Source: an uncultured Sphingomonas sp.
GTDB lineage: Bacteria > Pseudomonadota > Alphaproteobacteria > Sphingomonadales > Sphingomonadaceae
Length of the DNA: 64,000 nucleotides
Direction of reading: 5' to 3'
Assembly (NCBI RefSeq): GCF_913777625.1
Contig: NZ_CAJYTI010000026.1
Location: 102,438-166,437, forward strand
In this document: one piece after another, positions 7,999-16,393 of the stretch
How the letters are laid out: the number at the start of each line of letters is the position of its first letter
Numbering within the stretch: position 1 is the first letter of the stretch
Translations under genes and position numbers: made by a program
Notes under the pieces: generated by a model
Seen by the model: only the letters and a program-made list of their open reading frames with translations
Told to the model about the DNA's origin: nothing
Databases searched by the model: none

Positions 7999-9543
7999 AT
8001 GTGCACCTACCTCGCCACCCGCCAATCCACCTACTATTTCCGCCGTGTCGTCCCTGCCGAACTGCGCCCGTTCCTCGGGAATCGCCGGGAGTGGATGATC
8101 TCGCTCGGCACCAAGGACCGCGAGACCGCGAAGCGGATGATCCCGGCGCACACGATCGCCACCAACGCCGAGATTGACCGAGCCACATCCGCGATGAACG
8201 GCGCTGAAAAACCGCCTGCGAGCCCCGCTCCGCCACGATCCAAGCGCGCTGAGGCGATGGAGGCGGCGATGCTCGAAAGCAGCCTGGAGGCGGCTGAAAT
8301 CGGCTATCAGGAAATGAACGCTCGGGAGGAGCGGTATGCAGAGCGCGAACCCCTGCGCTTGAGGTGGAGGCGGCTGGTCCGGAAGTCCACAGCGGAGCTG
8401 ACGGACTCGGAGGCCGCCGCCCGCGACATCATCAGGGATCTTGAGGCCGAGCTTTCCGAGGCCCAGCTTCGCCGCCTTGAAGCGCAGACGGCAGCAGCCG
8501 AAAAGCGGCGCGGCCTTGCTCCGCCAGAACAGCGAAGGGCTCCGCAAGCGGAGACTGTAGAAGGTGTCATGCTCGACAGCACGATTGTCTGTCGCTGGGC
8601 GGCAGAGCGAAAGGTGACAGAAAAGACAAGGGACGCCCATGCGGCAGTTGCCCGCTGGTTCTATGAGCGTGCCGGCCGGCTTCCGGTGAACGCGATCACC
8701 CGAAAAGACGTACTCACCTTCAAGAATAAGCTGATTGCGGAAGGCCAATCAGCGGCAAACGTGAACACAAAAATCGCGCGGCTTGCTACATTGATCCAGT
8801 GGGCCGTTGATAACGAGTATGCTTCGGAAAACTCGGCAAAGGGCGTCTCTGTCAAGGACATAGATAAGGCCCGGAATAAGCGCCGCGAGTTCGATCTAGC
8901 TTCCCTCAATGCCATCTTCGCGAGCCCGGTATACGCGGAAGGGGCTCGACCGACGCAGGGCAGGGGCGAGGCCGCATACTGGCTACCGCTGCTGGCGCTG
9001 TTCACCGGGGCACGGCTTGAGGAGCTAGGCCAGCTTCGGCCATCGGACATCCTTGAGATTGCCTACCCTGACCCTGAAGGGGCACAGCGCAAAGCGTGGT
9101 TCATCCGCATCAAGGAAGATCATGATGAGGGTTTACGCCTGAAAAACGCCGCTAGTGAGCGGGACGTGCCGGTGCATCCGGAGCTTGAGCGGCTGGGATT
9201 CATCAAGTTCGTGGAGAAGGCTAAGGAGGCCAAGCAAGAACGGCTGTTCCCGCTACTGCGAGCCAATAAATACGGGACGCTCACTGCAAAGTGGGGAGAA
9301 TGGTGGAGTGGCTATCGCCGTACGGTCTGCGGGATCACAGACCATAGGCTTACTTTTCACTCCTTCCGCCACACGTACAAGCAATATGCGCGCCATTCCG
9401 ACATCCCGGAAGGAGTGCAGCGCCAGATTATGGGGCATAGTGCTGGCGATGTCGCTGATGAGTATGGAAGCGGCTATCCACTACATCAGGTGGTAGAAGG
9501 TATGCGCCGCTTCAGAGTGCCGGGTTTAGCCCTTCCTGTTTGA
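7999..9543 (+). CDS. int: Tyrosine recombinase (phage-type integrase)
   Basis: A 514-residue site-specific recombinase. The N-terminus (TYYFRRVVPAELRPFLG) is the DUF6538-type or arm-binding domain common in alphaproteobacterial integrases. It is followed by an Ala/Glu/Arg-rich helical region (about 65-180), a core-binding SAM-like domain (about 195-285) and the catalytic domain. Catalytic residues can be read in order: R339 in GARLEEL, H454 and R457 in HSFRHT, H480 in MGHSAGD, and Y489 in EYGSGYP. It is placed directly after the tRNA attachment site, with its start at ATG 7999. It should catalyse integration between the tRNA-Ala site and the element, with the excisionase-like protein at 17362 as possible directionality factor. 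Confidence 0.95.
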   Translation: MCTYLATRQSTYYFRRVVPAELRPFLGNRREWMISLGTKDRETAKRMIPAHTIATNAEIDRATSAMNGAEKPPASPAPPRSKRAEAMEAAMLESSLEAAEIGYQEMNAREERYAEREPLRLRWRRLVRKSTAELTDSEAAARDIIRDLEAELSEAQLRRLEAQTAAAEKRRGLAPPEQRRAPQAETVEGVMLDSTIVCRWAAERKVTEKTRDAHAAVARWFYERAGRLPVNAITRKDVLTFKNKLIAEGQSAANVNTKIARLATLIQWAVDNEYASENSAKGVSVKDIDKARNKRREFDLASLNAIFASPVYAEGARPTQGRGEAAYWLPLLALFTGARLEELGQLRPSDILEIAYPDPEGAQRKAWFIRIKEDHDEGLRLKNAASERDVPVHPELERLGFIKFVEKAKEAKQERLFPLLRANKYGTLTAKWGEWWSGYRRTVCGITDHRLTFHSFRHTYKQYARHSDIPEGVQRQIMGHSAGDVADEYGSGYPLHQVVEGMRRFRVPGLALPV

Positions 9544-9641
9544 GGAGGGGCGGAACCGATTAACCTGCGATGGCTTGCTGCGTGAGCCCCAGCTGCGGGG
9601 CTGCGCTTCGATTAGCTGCATGCTGACAACCAGGAAGGGCT
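9528..9641. repeat. 11-bp inverted repeat after the integrase gene
   Basis: AGCCCTTCCTG (9528-9538) covers the end of the integrase gene and CAGGAAGGGCT (9631-9641) lies in the following gap. A smaller hairpin, AGCCCC/GGGGCT at 9585-9602, lies between them. It could be a transcription end or a recombinase or regulator site; the sequence does not decide. Confidence 0.4.
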
Positions 9642-9684
9642 GAATATAAGGTGAGTAAGCAGATCTAAACGGCTAAGCGGGTGG

Positions 9685-10560
9685 ATGATGACAGACGATA
9701 CCGAAACCTCGCTCAGAGAGGCTAAGCCCCCGCTCGCGTTCCCCGTAATTGAGGAGCTTCTCCTCGAAACGGCGCTCTATCAAGAGATCGACCTCGGTGG
9801 GTCGCACCAGTACGTCTACCATCTGGAATTTCGGGGTGGACATCAGTTTGATGCTCACTGCGTTGAATGTGGCCGCGAGTCCCTGTTCAAGATAAATAAG
9901 GAGGCGGCGCTTCAACCGAAGAGCCTGCAACAGGTGAGCTCACCTATAACAACACTTTTGTCAGATCATGCATTTTCCCTTACCTTTGCATGTCAGAGAA
10001 ACTTTTCGCACAAGTATCATTTTATGTTTGTAGTTAACTCAGGACGCCTATCAAAAATTGGACAGTATCCCTCGGCTGCAAGTATCTCCTATGCGAGTGT
10101 GAACCGATTCACGGGGGTTTTGGGTAAGAGCTACCTAAGCGATTTCAAGAGGGCACTGGGACTCTACGCTCACGGTATCGGTGCGGGCTCGTTTGTTTAT
10201 CTTCGGAGGATCTTTGAGCACCTCCTAAATGAAGCGGCGGATGTCGCGCGGGTGCTTGAGGGGCTTCCAGAAAACTTCGACAGCTTTCATATGGATCAAA
10301 AGATCAAGGTGCTGGGGCGTAACCTGCCTAAAGAAGTTGCTGAGGCTGCGGACGTTTACAGCGTATTGAGCGCCGGTATCCATGCTCTGACGGAAGAAAA
10401 ATGTCGTGCGCTATTCCCAGTCATGAGAAGCTCCATTGAATACATATTGGACGGCATGCTAGCGGAAAGAGCTAGGCTCCAGCATGCAGCGAATGTAAGG
10501 TCTGCTTTGGGTCGCGCGAAGAACGAAACCACCGCCATCATCAAGGGCGCAGCTAAGTAG
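9685..10560 (+). CDS. Unknown accessory protein with CxxC motif and HEPN-like C-terminal region
   Basis: A 291-residue protein that I do not recognise. The N-terminal half has a possible zinc-ribbon start (C59-V-E-C62) and later FACQRNFSHKYHF, which could supply further ligands. The C-terminal half is helical. It contains YLRRIFEHLL, where R174 and H179 form an Rx4H pattern like that of HEPN domains, and later LSAGIHALTEEKCRALFPVM, which resembles the end of DUF4145-type domains. These are similarities seen by eye, not established homology. It is preceded by the integrase and faces the end of the leftward operon. Base composition is clearly less G+C-rich than host genes, and it may be cargo, possibly defence-related. 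ATG 9685 and ATG 9688 are both possible starts. Confidence 0.6.
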   Translation: MMTDDTETSLREAKPPLAFPVIEELLLETALYQEIDLGGSHQYVYHLEFRGGHQFDAHCVECGRESLFKINKEAALQPKSLQQVSSPITTLLSDHAFSLTFACQRNFSHKYHFMFVVNSGRLSKIGQYPSAASISYASVNRFTGVLGKSYLSDFKRALGLYAHGIGAGSFVYLRRIFEHLLNEAADVARVLEGLPENFDSFHMDQKIKVLGRNLPKEVAEAADVYSVLSAGIHALTEEKCRALFPVMRSSIEYILDGMLAERARLQHAANVRSALGRAKNETTAIIKGAAK

Positions 10561-10642
10561 CCATTGAGCTGCCGAGGCGCCCAAAGCCGCTCAAGCGATT
10601 CACCCAAATAGGAAAACTTTGCACGAAGCGATTGCCGCAGAT

Positions 10643-11404
10643 TTAGGACTCGCTTTCGCCTTGCTGCCAACCCGGCTTAACCGCGTAAGCGGAGGCCATC
10701 GCGTCCTTGATCTGGCCCGGCGACATGCCCTCATAGGGCGACGGCTTGCTCCAAGTCGGAAGCACGCTCGCGTTCATCTTCTCCCAGCCTCGTCCAATCC
10801 GCACGGCCGTATCGCTTCCGGGTAGTGCGTTGGGCGTGAATGGGACGGACTTCGGCTCGGCGGTTGCAATCCGGATGGGGCCCGAGTTTTCGCCTGTAGC
10901 CGGTTGGGCTGGGGCCGACCCCGTGGCCCACGCAAATCGCTGTGAGGGCTCAGCCGGCGCAACCGGCAACGGCGGTGCTGAAGCTGGTGCAGCCATACTT
11001 TCGGCTCCCCAATCTACCTGCCCCGAAGCGGCTTGGCTGGCATCTAGCTCGCCATTGCGGACAGCGAGCGCCAAGGCATCTTCCCGCATCATGGGCTCCA
11101 GCTCGTTGACGGCAGTCTCGTCTCCCGTCTCAATATAGCGGTTGATGGCCGCATCATACCGGGCCACTGTTGCCTCATCGCTTGCTTCGATCAGGCCAGT
11201 GACACGACCAAGCGGGCTTTGCATCGCCGGATTGACCGTGATGAACTCGTTAAGCCCGGTCTCGTAGGCCGCCCGAAGATCCATGCCGCTCGCAGCGTGC
11301 GCCCGAACTCGCGCCTGTACCGCGTCCACGCTGTGACCCTGATAGTGGATCATGCAGAGGGCGGCATTCACCTTGGCGCGCTGCTTCATTGTAAGGCCGT
11401 TCAT
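10643..11404 (-). CDS. Unknown protein, last gene of the leftward element operon
   Basis: A 253-residue protein starting at ATG 11404, which overlaps the stop of the upstream gene as ATGA, so translation is probably coupled. The first 130 residues are helical (MKQRAKVNAALCMIHYQGH, then repeated DAA/ETA segments). The middle (about 145-200) is Pro/Ala-rich and probably a flexible linker, and the C-terminus ends with YEGMSPGQIKDAMASAY. There is no signal peptide or transmembrane helix. I recognise no family. An upstream in-frame extension to 11725 overlaps the preceding gene in another frame and is rejected. By position it belongs with the phage-like block. Confidence 0.6.
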   Translation of the reverse strand: MNGLTMKQRAKVNAALCMIHYQGHSVDAVQARVRAHAASGMDLRAAYETGLNEFITVNPAMQSPLGRVTGLIEASDEATVARYDAAINRYIETGDETAVNELEPMMREDALALAVRNGELDASQAASGQVDWGAESMAAPASAPPLPVAPAEPSQRFAWATGSAPAQPATGENSGPIRIATAEPKSVPFTPNALPGSDTAVRIGRGWEKMNASVLPTWSKPSPYEGMSPGQIKDAMASAYAVKPGWQQGESES

Positions 11405-11919
11405 GCGTGCACCTCCGCAGCCTTGGCCTTCGTACAGTCCCGCACGTAGCGGTGGGTCCGCTCGATAAGCCCGGCGTCCAAGCAGGGGCCGCCAGCATCC
11501 TGCCAGTCGCGCACCACCAATGCCCCCACGCGGCGCGCTTCCGCCTGCGATTCCGGGCTCAGGCGAGGCATTACGCACGGGCGCGTTGCATGCTCGGGCG
11601 GGACAAGTCCATTGAGGTGGCGAGCCTCCTCCTGGCAGAGGTGGATGGCCTCCAAAACTACCGGAAGGGGTTCCGAAATTTTGGGGTCCGGCTCCTGCAT
11701 GAGCCAAGAGACAACGGCTCGCCATCGAGCCTCTGTAAGAGCCGCTTCACCATGGCGACGGCACTTGTACCGCAGCTCTTCAGGCGTGGTCGCGTAGCGG
11801 ATGGCCTGGGCTGCTGCATTCTGTTTCGCAGCGTTTCCGAAGGGTTTGAGAGCTTCGCTCTTGTCAGATGAAGCGGGCGCACGGTTTCGAAGCGTCCGCA
11901 GGGACGCTGGCTTAGTCAT
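11401..11919 (-). CDS. Unknown helical protein of the leftward element operon
   Basis: A 172-residue, basic, probably cytosolic protein starting at ATG 11919, 29 bases after the large upstream gene. It contains YKCRRHGEAALTEARWRAVVSWLM and several cysteine residues (CRR, LCQEE, RPCVM, GPCLD, RDCTK) that are scattered rather than in zinc-finger spacing. Its stop overlaps the next start by four bases (ATGA). I know no family for it. The tight spacing with 10643-11404 suggests that the two products are made together. Confidence 0.6.
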   Translation of the reverse strand: MTKPASLRTLRNRAPASSDKSEALKPFGNAAKQNAAAQAIRYATTPEELRYKCRRHGEAALTEARWRAVVSWLMQEPDPKISEPLPVVLEAIHLCQEEARHLNGLVPPEHATRPCVMPRLSPESQAEARRVGALVVRDWQDAGGPCLDAGLIERTHRYVRDCTKAKAAEVHA

Positions 11920-11948
11920 TGTTCTGAATTTTCCTAAATCGTAAGTGG

Positions 11949-14168
11949 TTATTTGAAAGCGCCGGCATGCATGGTCGGGTCGGCCTTCGGGTTTGTCGGG
12001 ATGCCGCGAAGCTTCTTGCGGATCAGTTCGGTTCCGTACTGCTTGAATGCTTCCAGCGGGATCAGGATGTTGGCAGATTGGCCCTGCTTGGCCCGGCCAA
12101 TGACGTGCAGCGCCGTGCCACCCGTGGGAGTTTGCACGTAGTTGATGTCCATGGTGGCACTCGCTCCTGTCGGCAAACCGGCCCGCCTAAGCCGCTGGTC
12201 TATTACGCCATGGAAGGCCATGCCCGCTTCGTCAGGCTGAAGACCAACCTGAATGTGAAAAGGCTTAGTGCCCGGCGCTGCGCGCCAAGCCTCGCCACCT
12301 GCGGTTTGCAGGGTGCCGTCAGCCATTGCCGAACTGAGGGCTTCTGCCGCCAGAGCGTCAGCGGGTGTGTCGCTGTTCTTCAGGCCCAGCGCCACGCGCT
12401 CGCGGGTTACGTTCTGCATGACCGCGATTGCCTGCGGGCTATACGGAGTCGCGAAGGGGTTCCACCGGGACGGCGACTTGCTACTGACCGCCCCCCTTAC
12501 CGCCTCGTCCGCTGCCTTCCGCATCTGCGGCGGCACTTCCGCCGAGCTGTAGCGCGCTGGATCGCCGAAAGCCTTCCGGTAGGCGGCCTCGGGACCAACG
12601 GAGCGCGAGAGGGTGGCAAACGCCCGCATCTTCTCGTGGTAGTCGCCGAAATAGCTAGCGGTCATGCCGGGGTTGACCTTGAGCATGGCCTGCCACTTCT
12701 GATGCACGCCCGCGAAGTTCTTGCCGTATTGCTCCTCTAGCGAGCCCTCTACGGCCCCTTGGATGTCGTTCTTCACTGCCGTGGAGGTATAGTGGCCAAC
12801 GGTGAACGCGCGGGCCATCCCGGCGAAGTCTCCTTGCCGGAACTGGCTAAGCGCGATGCGGTTGAAATGCTTTTCCTCCACCCCGCCCGCGATAGCTGCG
12901 TTGACATCGCCACTAGCCCAAGCTGCACCGGCTGCGGCGGCAGCCTCCCGGTTATCGGCCTGCCGCTCCTCACGGCGGAACTGCTGCTCCGCAGCCCGGT
13001 CCTCTAGCTGCCACTGTCGGTCCTGCGCCCGCTTGTACGAAGACACCACAAGGTCCGAGATCGAGCGAACCTCTCCCCGGATGTCCTTAAAGTCGAACAT
13101 GTCCTCAGTGACGCCGGTATGGCGGCGCACGTAGTCGTTGATCCCGGTAAGATGCTTGGCTGCGTCCATAGGCGACATCGAGCCCTTCTCACCAAGCGCA
13201 GCGTGCGCACGGGCCTCCTCATACGCCATGGCCAATTTTGAGAAGCCCTGGTCCGTAGCTGCAAAGTCCTCCAGCGAGCGCTGGCTGTAGCGATGGTATG
13301 CGTCCTCAAGCCGCGTGCGCTCAGCGTCATCAAAGACGTTATCCACGCCAGCGTTGCGGAGTGCTGCCACGGCGTAGAAGTTACCGTCCTGCATGGACTG
13401 CCGCATGAAGTTGAACAGCCCCTTCTTGTAGGTCTCCTCGTCCATCCCGTGCGGCTTCGTCATTGAGCCAAGGAAGGCGCGCGTCTGAATGGATAGAGCG
13501 CTATTCGCTTCGTCAGCGGGGGCGGACAGGCCGGCCTGCGCAGCGGCGGTTGCCTGCAAAGCGCCTGCGCCCGAGCGCCACGATTGCGACTGTGCTTGTA
13601 TGGCCTGCTCTTGTCCCCAGGCGTAGCGCGCTTTGCTGACAGTGTTGGTGAGCGCCGCTGACTGCTCGATAAGACCATTTTGCAGCAACTTGTCGCTGTC
13701 TGGGTCGCCGGTCAGCAACTCAAGGCTCTTCTGAGCCAGCACCTTGGCTAGCTCATCCGAGGGTAGCCGCTTCAACGTATCCAGCTCGGCGTAGCGTTCT
13801 TGCGCCCAATCCGTCAGCTTCGACTGTGCAGTGTAGAACGCGGCCCCTTCCTCGTAGGAGGTAGGGCCGAAGACCTTGGAGAAGCCGCCATGCGACCTGC
13901 TGATTTCGTGCGTGGCAATGCCGGCTTGGGTGTTGGTGAAGCCTTTGAAGAACTCCTCCTGCTGCCGCTGCTGAACGTGGGGGCGCATGATTTCCTCCAC
14001 GAAAGCGCCGAGGCCGGCAGCGACTGGGGCCGGGTTCGTCTCTAAGCCTACAGTGACCGCGCCCCCTTGGCTCTGTCCGCCGATGATCTGTGCGCCACGG
14101 GGTTGACCGGACCCGAGCGGGTGGGCCTGAGCCGGAGCCACGGGGTTAAACGCGAAGGTGTCGCGCAT
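11949..14168 (-). CDS. Large phage-like protein, possible internal virion protein
   Basis: A 739-residue protein with no signal peptide or transmembrane segment, almost entirely helical by composition. The middle (about residues 390-440, RQWQLEDRAAEQQFRREERQ) is a charged coiled-coil-like region. Its length, the early motif FKVFGPTSYEEG-like context (KVFGPTSYEEGAAFY), the stress on short Ala-rich helices, and a C-terminal beta-rich end (ATMDINYVQTPTGGTALHVI) remind me of T7 gp15-type internal virion proteins, which form part of the DNA-ejection channel. This is a resemblance in architecture only. It is the biggest gene in the element and is flanked by co-directional small genes. No other ejection or head gene is recognised, so an alternative role (a satellite structural or interference protein) remains open. 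Confidence 0.65.
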   Translation of the reverse strand: MRDTFAFNPVAPAQAHPLGSGQPRGAQIIGGQSQGGAVTVGLETNPAPVAAGLGAFVEEIMRPHVQQRQQEEFFKGFTNTQAGIATHEISRSHGGFSKVFGPTSYEEGAAFYTAQSKLTDWAQERYAELDTLKRLPSDELAKVLAQKSLELLTGDPDSDKLLQNGLIEQSAALTNTVSKARYAWGQEQAIQAQSQSWRSGAGALQATAAAQAGLSAPADEANSALSIQTRAFLGSMTKPHGMDEETYKKGLFNFMRQSMQDGNFYAVAALRNAGVDNVFDDAERTRLEDAYHRYSQRSLEDFAATDQGFSKLAMAYEEARAHAALGEKGSMSPMDAAKHLTGINDYVRRHTGVTEDMFDFKDIRGEVRSISDLVVSSYKRAQDRQWQLEDRAAEQQFRREERQADNREAAAAAGAAWASGDVNAAIAGGVEEKHFNRIALSQFRQGDFAGMARAFTVGHYTSTAVKNDIQGAVEGSLEEQYGKNFAGVHQKWQAMLKVNPGMTASYFGDYHEKMRAFATLSRSVGPEAAYRKAFGDPARYSSAEVPPQMRKAADEAVRGAVSSKSPSRWNPFATPYSPQAIAVMQNVTRERVALGLKNSDTPADALAAEALSSAMADGTLQTAGGEAWRAAPGTKPFHIQVGLQPDEAGMAFHGVIDQRLRRAGLPTGASATMDINYVQTPTGGTALHVIGRAKQGQSANILIPLEAFKQYGTELIRKKLRGIPTNPKADPTMHAGAFK

Positions 14169-14206
14169 GCATTTCCTTGTTCATGATTTTGGTGGGGCCC
14201 GCCTTT

Positions 14207-14785
14207 TCATATTCTGACAGGGCCGGATGTGTGCGGTGGTGCCGCCTCGGGGCGAGGGCTCGGATTTAGGCCGCAGAGTGCATCCAGCACGATTCCATAT
14301 TCCGGCCATTCCAAGCGCAGCCGGGCGGCACCGACGCACGCCCTCAAGTGCATGTGAGCGTGGTAGATGCCATCGGTGAGCCAAGGGCGGCCGGCCTCCA
14401 CCCATTTGCGATAGGCACGCCTAGCGGCAATGCCGTCCGTTCGAAGCTCGGCGCGACTACCCGCATGCCTCGTCCAATGATCAGGAGTGAAGCCAGGGTG
14501 GCCGGCCGCCGCTGCTAGCCGGTTCATGTATCGGAAGGTGCTATCATGCGCGCCGCGCTCTGTGGTGAACCCAAGAACCGCAAACCATTCGGCCATAGCG
14601 GCTGAAAACGGACCGAACGCGCCGCAGCATTCCTCAAGGTGTTTCAGCGACTCTGGGACAGAGTACATCGTGCCCGTTAGGCTAGAGTGCTGCGGCATCG
14701 CCGCCAGCTTCTCGGCAAGCTCGCGGAGACCATTGGCTTTGGCGTGCTGTCGCCAGTGAGCTATGCCCCTCGGGTTGATGGTCAA
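14207..14785 (-). CDS. Unknown protein with TTG start coupled to the upstream gene
   Basis: A 192-residue frame. The most plausible start is TTG at 14785, which overlaps the upstream TGA stop as TTGA, giving translational coupling. The sequence begins LTINPRGIAHWRQHAKANGL and is rich in Ala, His, Trp and Arg. Segments such as ECCGAFGPFSAAMAEWFAVLGF and the later YHAHMHLRACVGAARLRLEW suggest a compact helical protein. No known motif is visible. The open frame extends upstream to 14962 but that part overlaps the preceding gene in a different frame and is rejected. It precedes the 739-residue gene by 38 bases in the same operon. Confidence 0.55.
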   Translation of the reverse strand: MTINPRGIAHWRQHAKANGLRELAEKLAAMPQHSSLTGTMYSVPESLKHLEECCGAFGPFSAAMAEWFAVLGFTTERGAHDSTFRYMNRLAAAAGHPGFTPDHWTRHAGSRAELRTDGIAARRAYRKWVEAGRPWLTDGIYHAHMHLRACVGAARLRLEWPEYGIVLDALCGLNPSPRPEAAPPHTSGPVRI

Positions 14786-15279
14786 AGGTAGCCCCGGCGC
14801 AGGGCAACGAAGTAGCGGTCGAGGGCTTCTTCCGGGTTGCCGGGGGCCAGCTCCGCAATACACTGCGGGAGCTTCTCGGGCTCGCTTCGGATGATGTGGA
14901 CAAGGATGTCCTGTGGCAGCGAGCTGAGGCGGGTCACATTGCAGGGCATCCATACGCTGCAATGCTGGTTCGAGTCATACGCGAGCCCTTCCCAATCGAC
15001 GCTGTAAGAAGCTTGGAGTGGTCCGCGCTCTGCGTTGGCGGTCGTGATGCGCAGGTTACGGATACGTGCCGCAACCGCTGCCCGCTCAGCAGCATACTCG
15101 CGCCCCTGAGCTTCCTGCATCTTGGAAAGCAGCGCGTCGCCTTCTTGCTTCAGCCGCCGCACTTCGGATGAGGCGGCCTTAAGCCGGTCGTAGAGTGCTG
15201 CGTCTTCAGTAGCCTTCTTCAGGGCAACAGCATTGGTGGCAAGCGCTGCGCGCAGCTCGGCCGAGGTTTGATCAGTCAT
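14782..15279 (-). CDS. Unknown coiled-coil protein of the element operon
   Basis: A 165-residue protein starting at ATG 15279. Residues 5-85 form a long charged helix with heptad-like Leu/Ala spacing (LRAALATNAVALKKATEDAA, then LYDRLKAASSEVRRLKQEGD), probably a coiled coil. The C-terminal half is globular and contains LSSLPQDILVHIIRSEPEKL. There is no export signal. Its stop overlaps the TTG start of the next gene. Function is unknown; a scaffold-like or DNA-associated part of the phage-like module is only a guess. Confidence 0.6.
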   Translation of the reverse strand: MTDQTSAELRAALATNAVALKKATEDAALYDRLKAASSEVRRLKQEGDALLSKMQEAQGREYAAERAAVAARIRNLRITTANAERGPLQASYSVDWEGLAYDSNQHCSVWMPCNVTRLSSLPQDILVHIIRSEPEKLPQCIAELAPGNPEEALDRYFVALRRGYL

Positions 15280-15301
15280 GTAAAATCCAGTGAGTTGAGG
15301 G

Positions 15302-15640
15302 TTACGCGCCAGAACGCAGCATCGCTGCGGCGACGGTTTCAGCGGAAGCGTTCGGCTTTCGCGGGGCTAGGGCTGTTGAGAAAGGTGTCGGGTGATCGGC
15401 GCGGAAGGCGGCTCGAACACCGTTGGTCGGTGTGGGGCCTGGGGTGCGGCGTTGCGCATATGCTGGGGCCGGGATGCCGAGATAAGCGCATGCTGCACGT
15501 AGGCCGGTCATGATCCGGCGATCTGCATTCGTGAAGTATTGTTCGGCTTCGGGGCCGTGAAGAACGTCGGTGGTGACAAGCTGGGGTTCCAAGAGATCCT
15601 CTTGTTTTGAGCGGGAGTGCCCGGCGCGGTGGTCGGACAC
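15302..15640 (-). CDS. Small unknown protein of the element operon
   Basis: A 112-residue frame starting at GTG 15640, with a weak GGGA ribosome site. It contains FTNADRRIMTGLRAACAYLG and IPAPAYAQRR, then a proline-rich tail. It lies between the HTH regulator (26 bases upstream) and the coiled-coil protein (22 bases downstream), all leftward, so an operon is likely. No family is recognised, and the gene call rests on position and spacing more than on sequence. Confidence 0.5.
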   Translation of the reverse strand: MSDHRAGHSRSKQEDLLEPQLVTTDVLHGPEAEQYFTNADRRIMTGLRAACAYLGIPAPAYAQRRTPGPTPTNGVRAAFRADHPTPFSTALAPRKPNASAETVAAAMLRSGA

Positions 15641-15666
15641 GTCCCAAGTTTTTACATAGATGGTGT

Positions 15667-16164
15667 TTAGGTGATCGCGCCGGAGGCGATCAGCTCGGCA
15701 ACGGTGCGGTGATTCAGGAAGGGATAGCGGCCTTGCACCGGGCGTGGCCTTGGCTCAGCGGGGAAACAGCCGCTCTGCCGCCAGATGACATCAACGAGGC
15801 GGCCGGCCCGATCCGGTAGGCGTTCCTCAGCAAGCCGGTTGATCCGGTTGTGGATCGCTGAGAGCGTAAGCCCCAGTTCTTTGGCGATGACCCGGCGAGC
15901 CGTGCCTTCAGACACCATCTGCCAGAGGGCATGATCCTTTGCCTCATCCCACACCGGCGTTCGAGGCAACTTCGGTTGCCGGCCGCTGGCGCCTTCATCG
16001 GCCATGTAGGCGATGATCTTTGACCGGAGCTTTGCTCCCGGTGTGCGGCCATTGCGCATGTCAGAAACTAAGCGGGTGTCGCCTGATACCTCCATGCCGA
16101 AGCGGGTTACCGCCATGCTATAGGTCACAAGGTATTCTTCTACGTCTCGCAACAGACTGTTCAT
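15667..16164 (-). CDS. DNA-binding regulator with two HTH-like regions
   Basis: A 165-residue protein. I place the start at ATG 16164 because GGAGGG lies four bases upstream; a TTG at 16176 overlaps that site. The N-terminal 55 residues (DVEEYLVTYSMAVTRFGMEV, then DTRLVSDMRNGRTPGAK) follow a pattern common in small alphaproteobacterial HTH proteins, where FG, D.RLV and LR.GR.P residues are conserved. A second HTH appears at about residues 85-110 (ARRVIAKELGLTLSAIHNRI). It is the first gene of the leftward operon, directly after the structured non-coding region, so it may control the promoter there. Repressor or activator cannot be told. Confidence 0.7.
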   Translation of the reverse strand: MNSLLRDVEEYLVTYSMAVTRFGMEVSGDTRLVSDMRNGRTPGAKLRSKIIAYMADEGASGRQPKLPRTPVWDEAKDHALWQMVSEGTARRVIAKELGLTLSAIHNRINRLAEERLPDRAGRLVDVIWRQSGCFPAEPRPRPVQGRYPFLNHRTVAELIASGAIT

Positions 16165-16230
16165 TCGTCCCTCCAAAAGAGGGATTCCGATTAATGCTGC
16201 CAGAATCGCGTTGTAAATAGAACTTGATGC

Positions 16231-16384
16231 AAGCTAGAAGAATTAGCTACTCAGTTGCCAAGCAGACACGTTTTATATCTAGAGCTTAAGCTAGCAATTA
16301 AGCTTAGAGATACAGCTAGGTGTAGGCTTGTTATTAAATAGGCTTATCAGTATCTCTATAATGAACCCAGAGGGTCTAAGCTAG
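16231..16384. repeat. Cluster of AAGCTWA repeats and inverted repeats
   Basis: This A+T-rich stretch has AAGCTAG or AAGCTTA at 16231, 16288, 16300 and 16378, a perfect palindrome AGCTTAAGCT, an inverted pair TAGAGATAC (16305-16313) and GTATCTCTA (16350-16358), and a doubled TAGGCTT. Such dense repeats suggest operator sites or a replication-origin-like iteron array. It lies just upstream of the regulator gene at 15667-16164. Confidence 0.6.
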
Positions 16385-16393
16385 AGATGCTGT

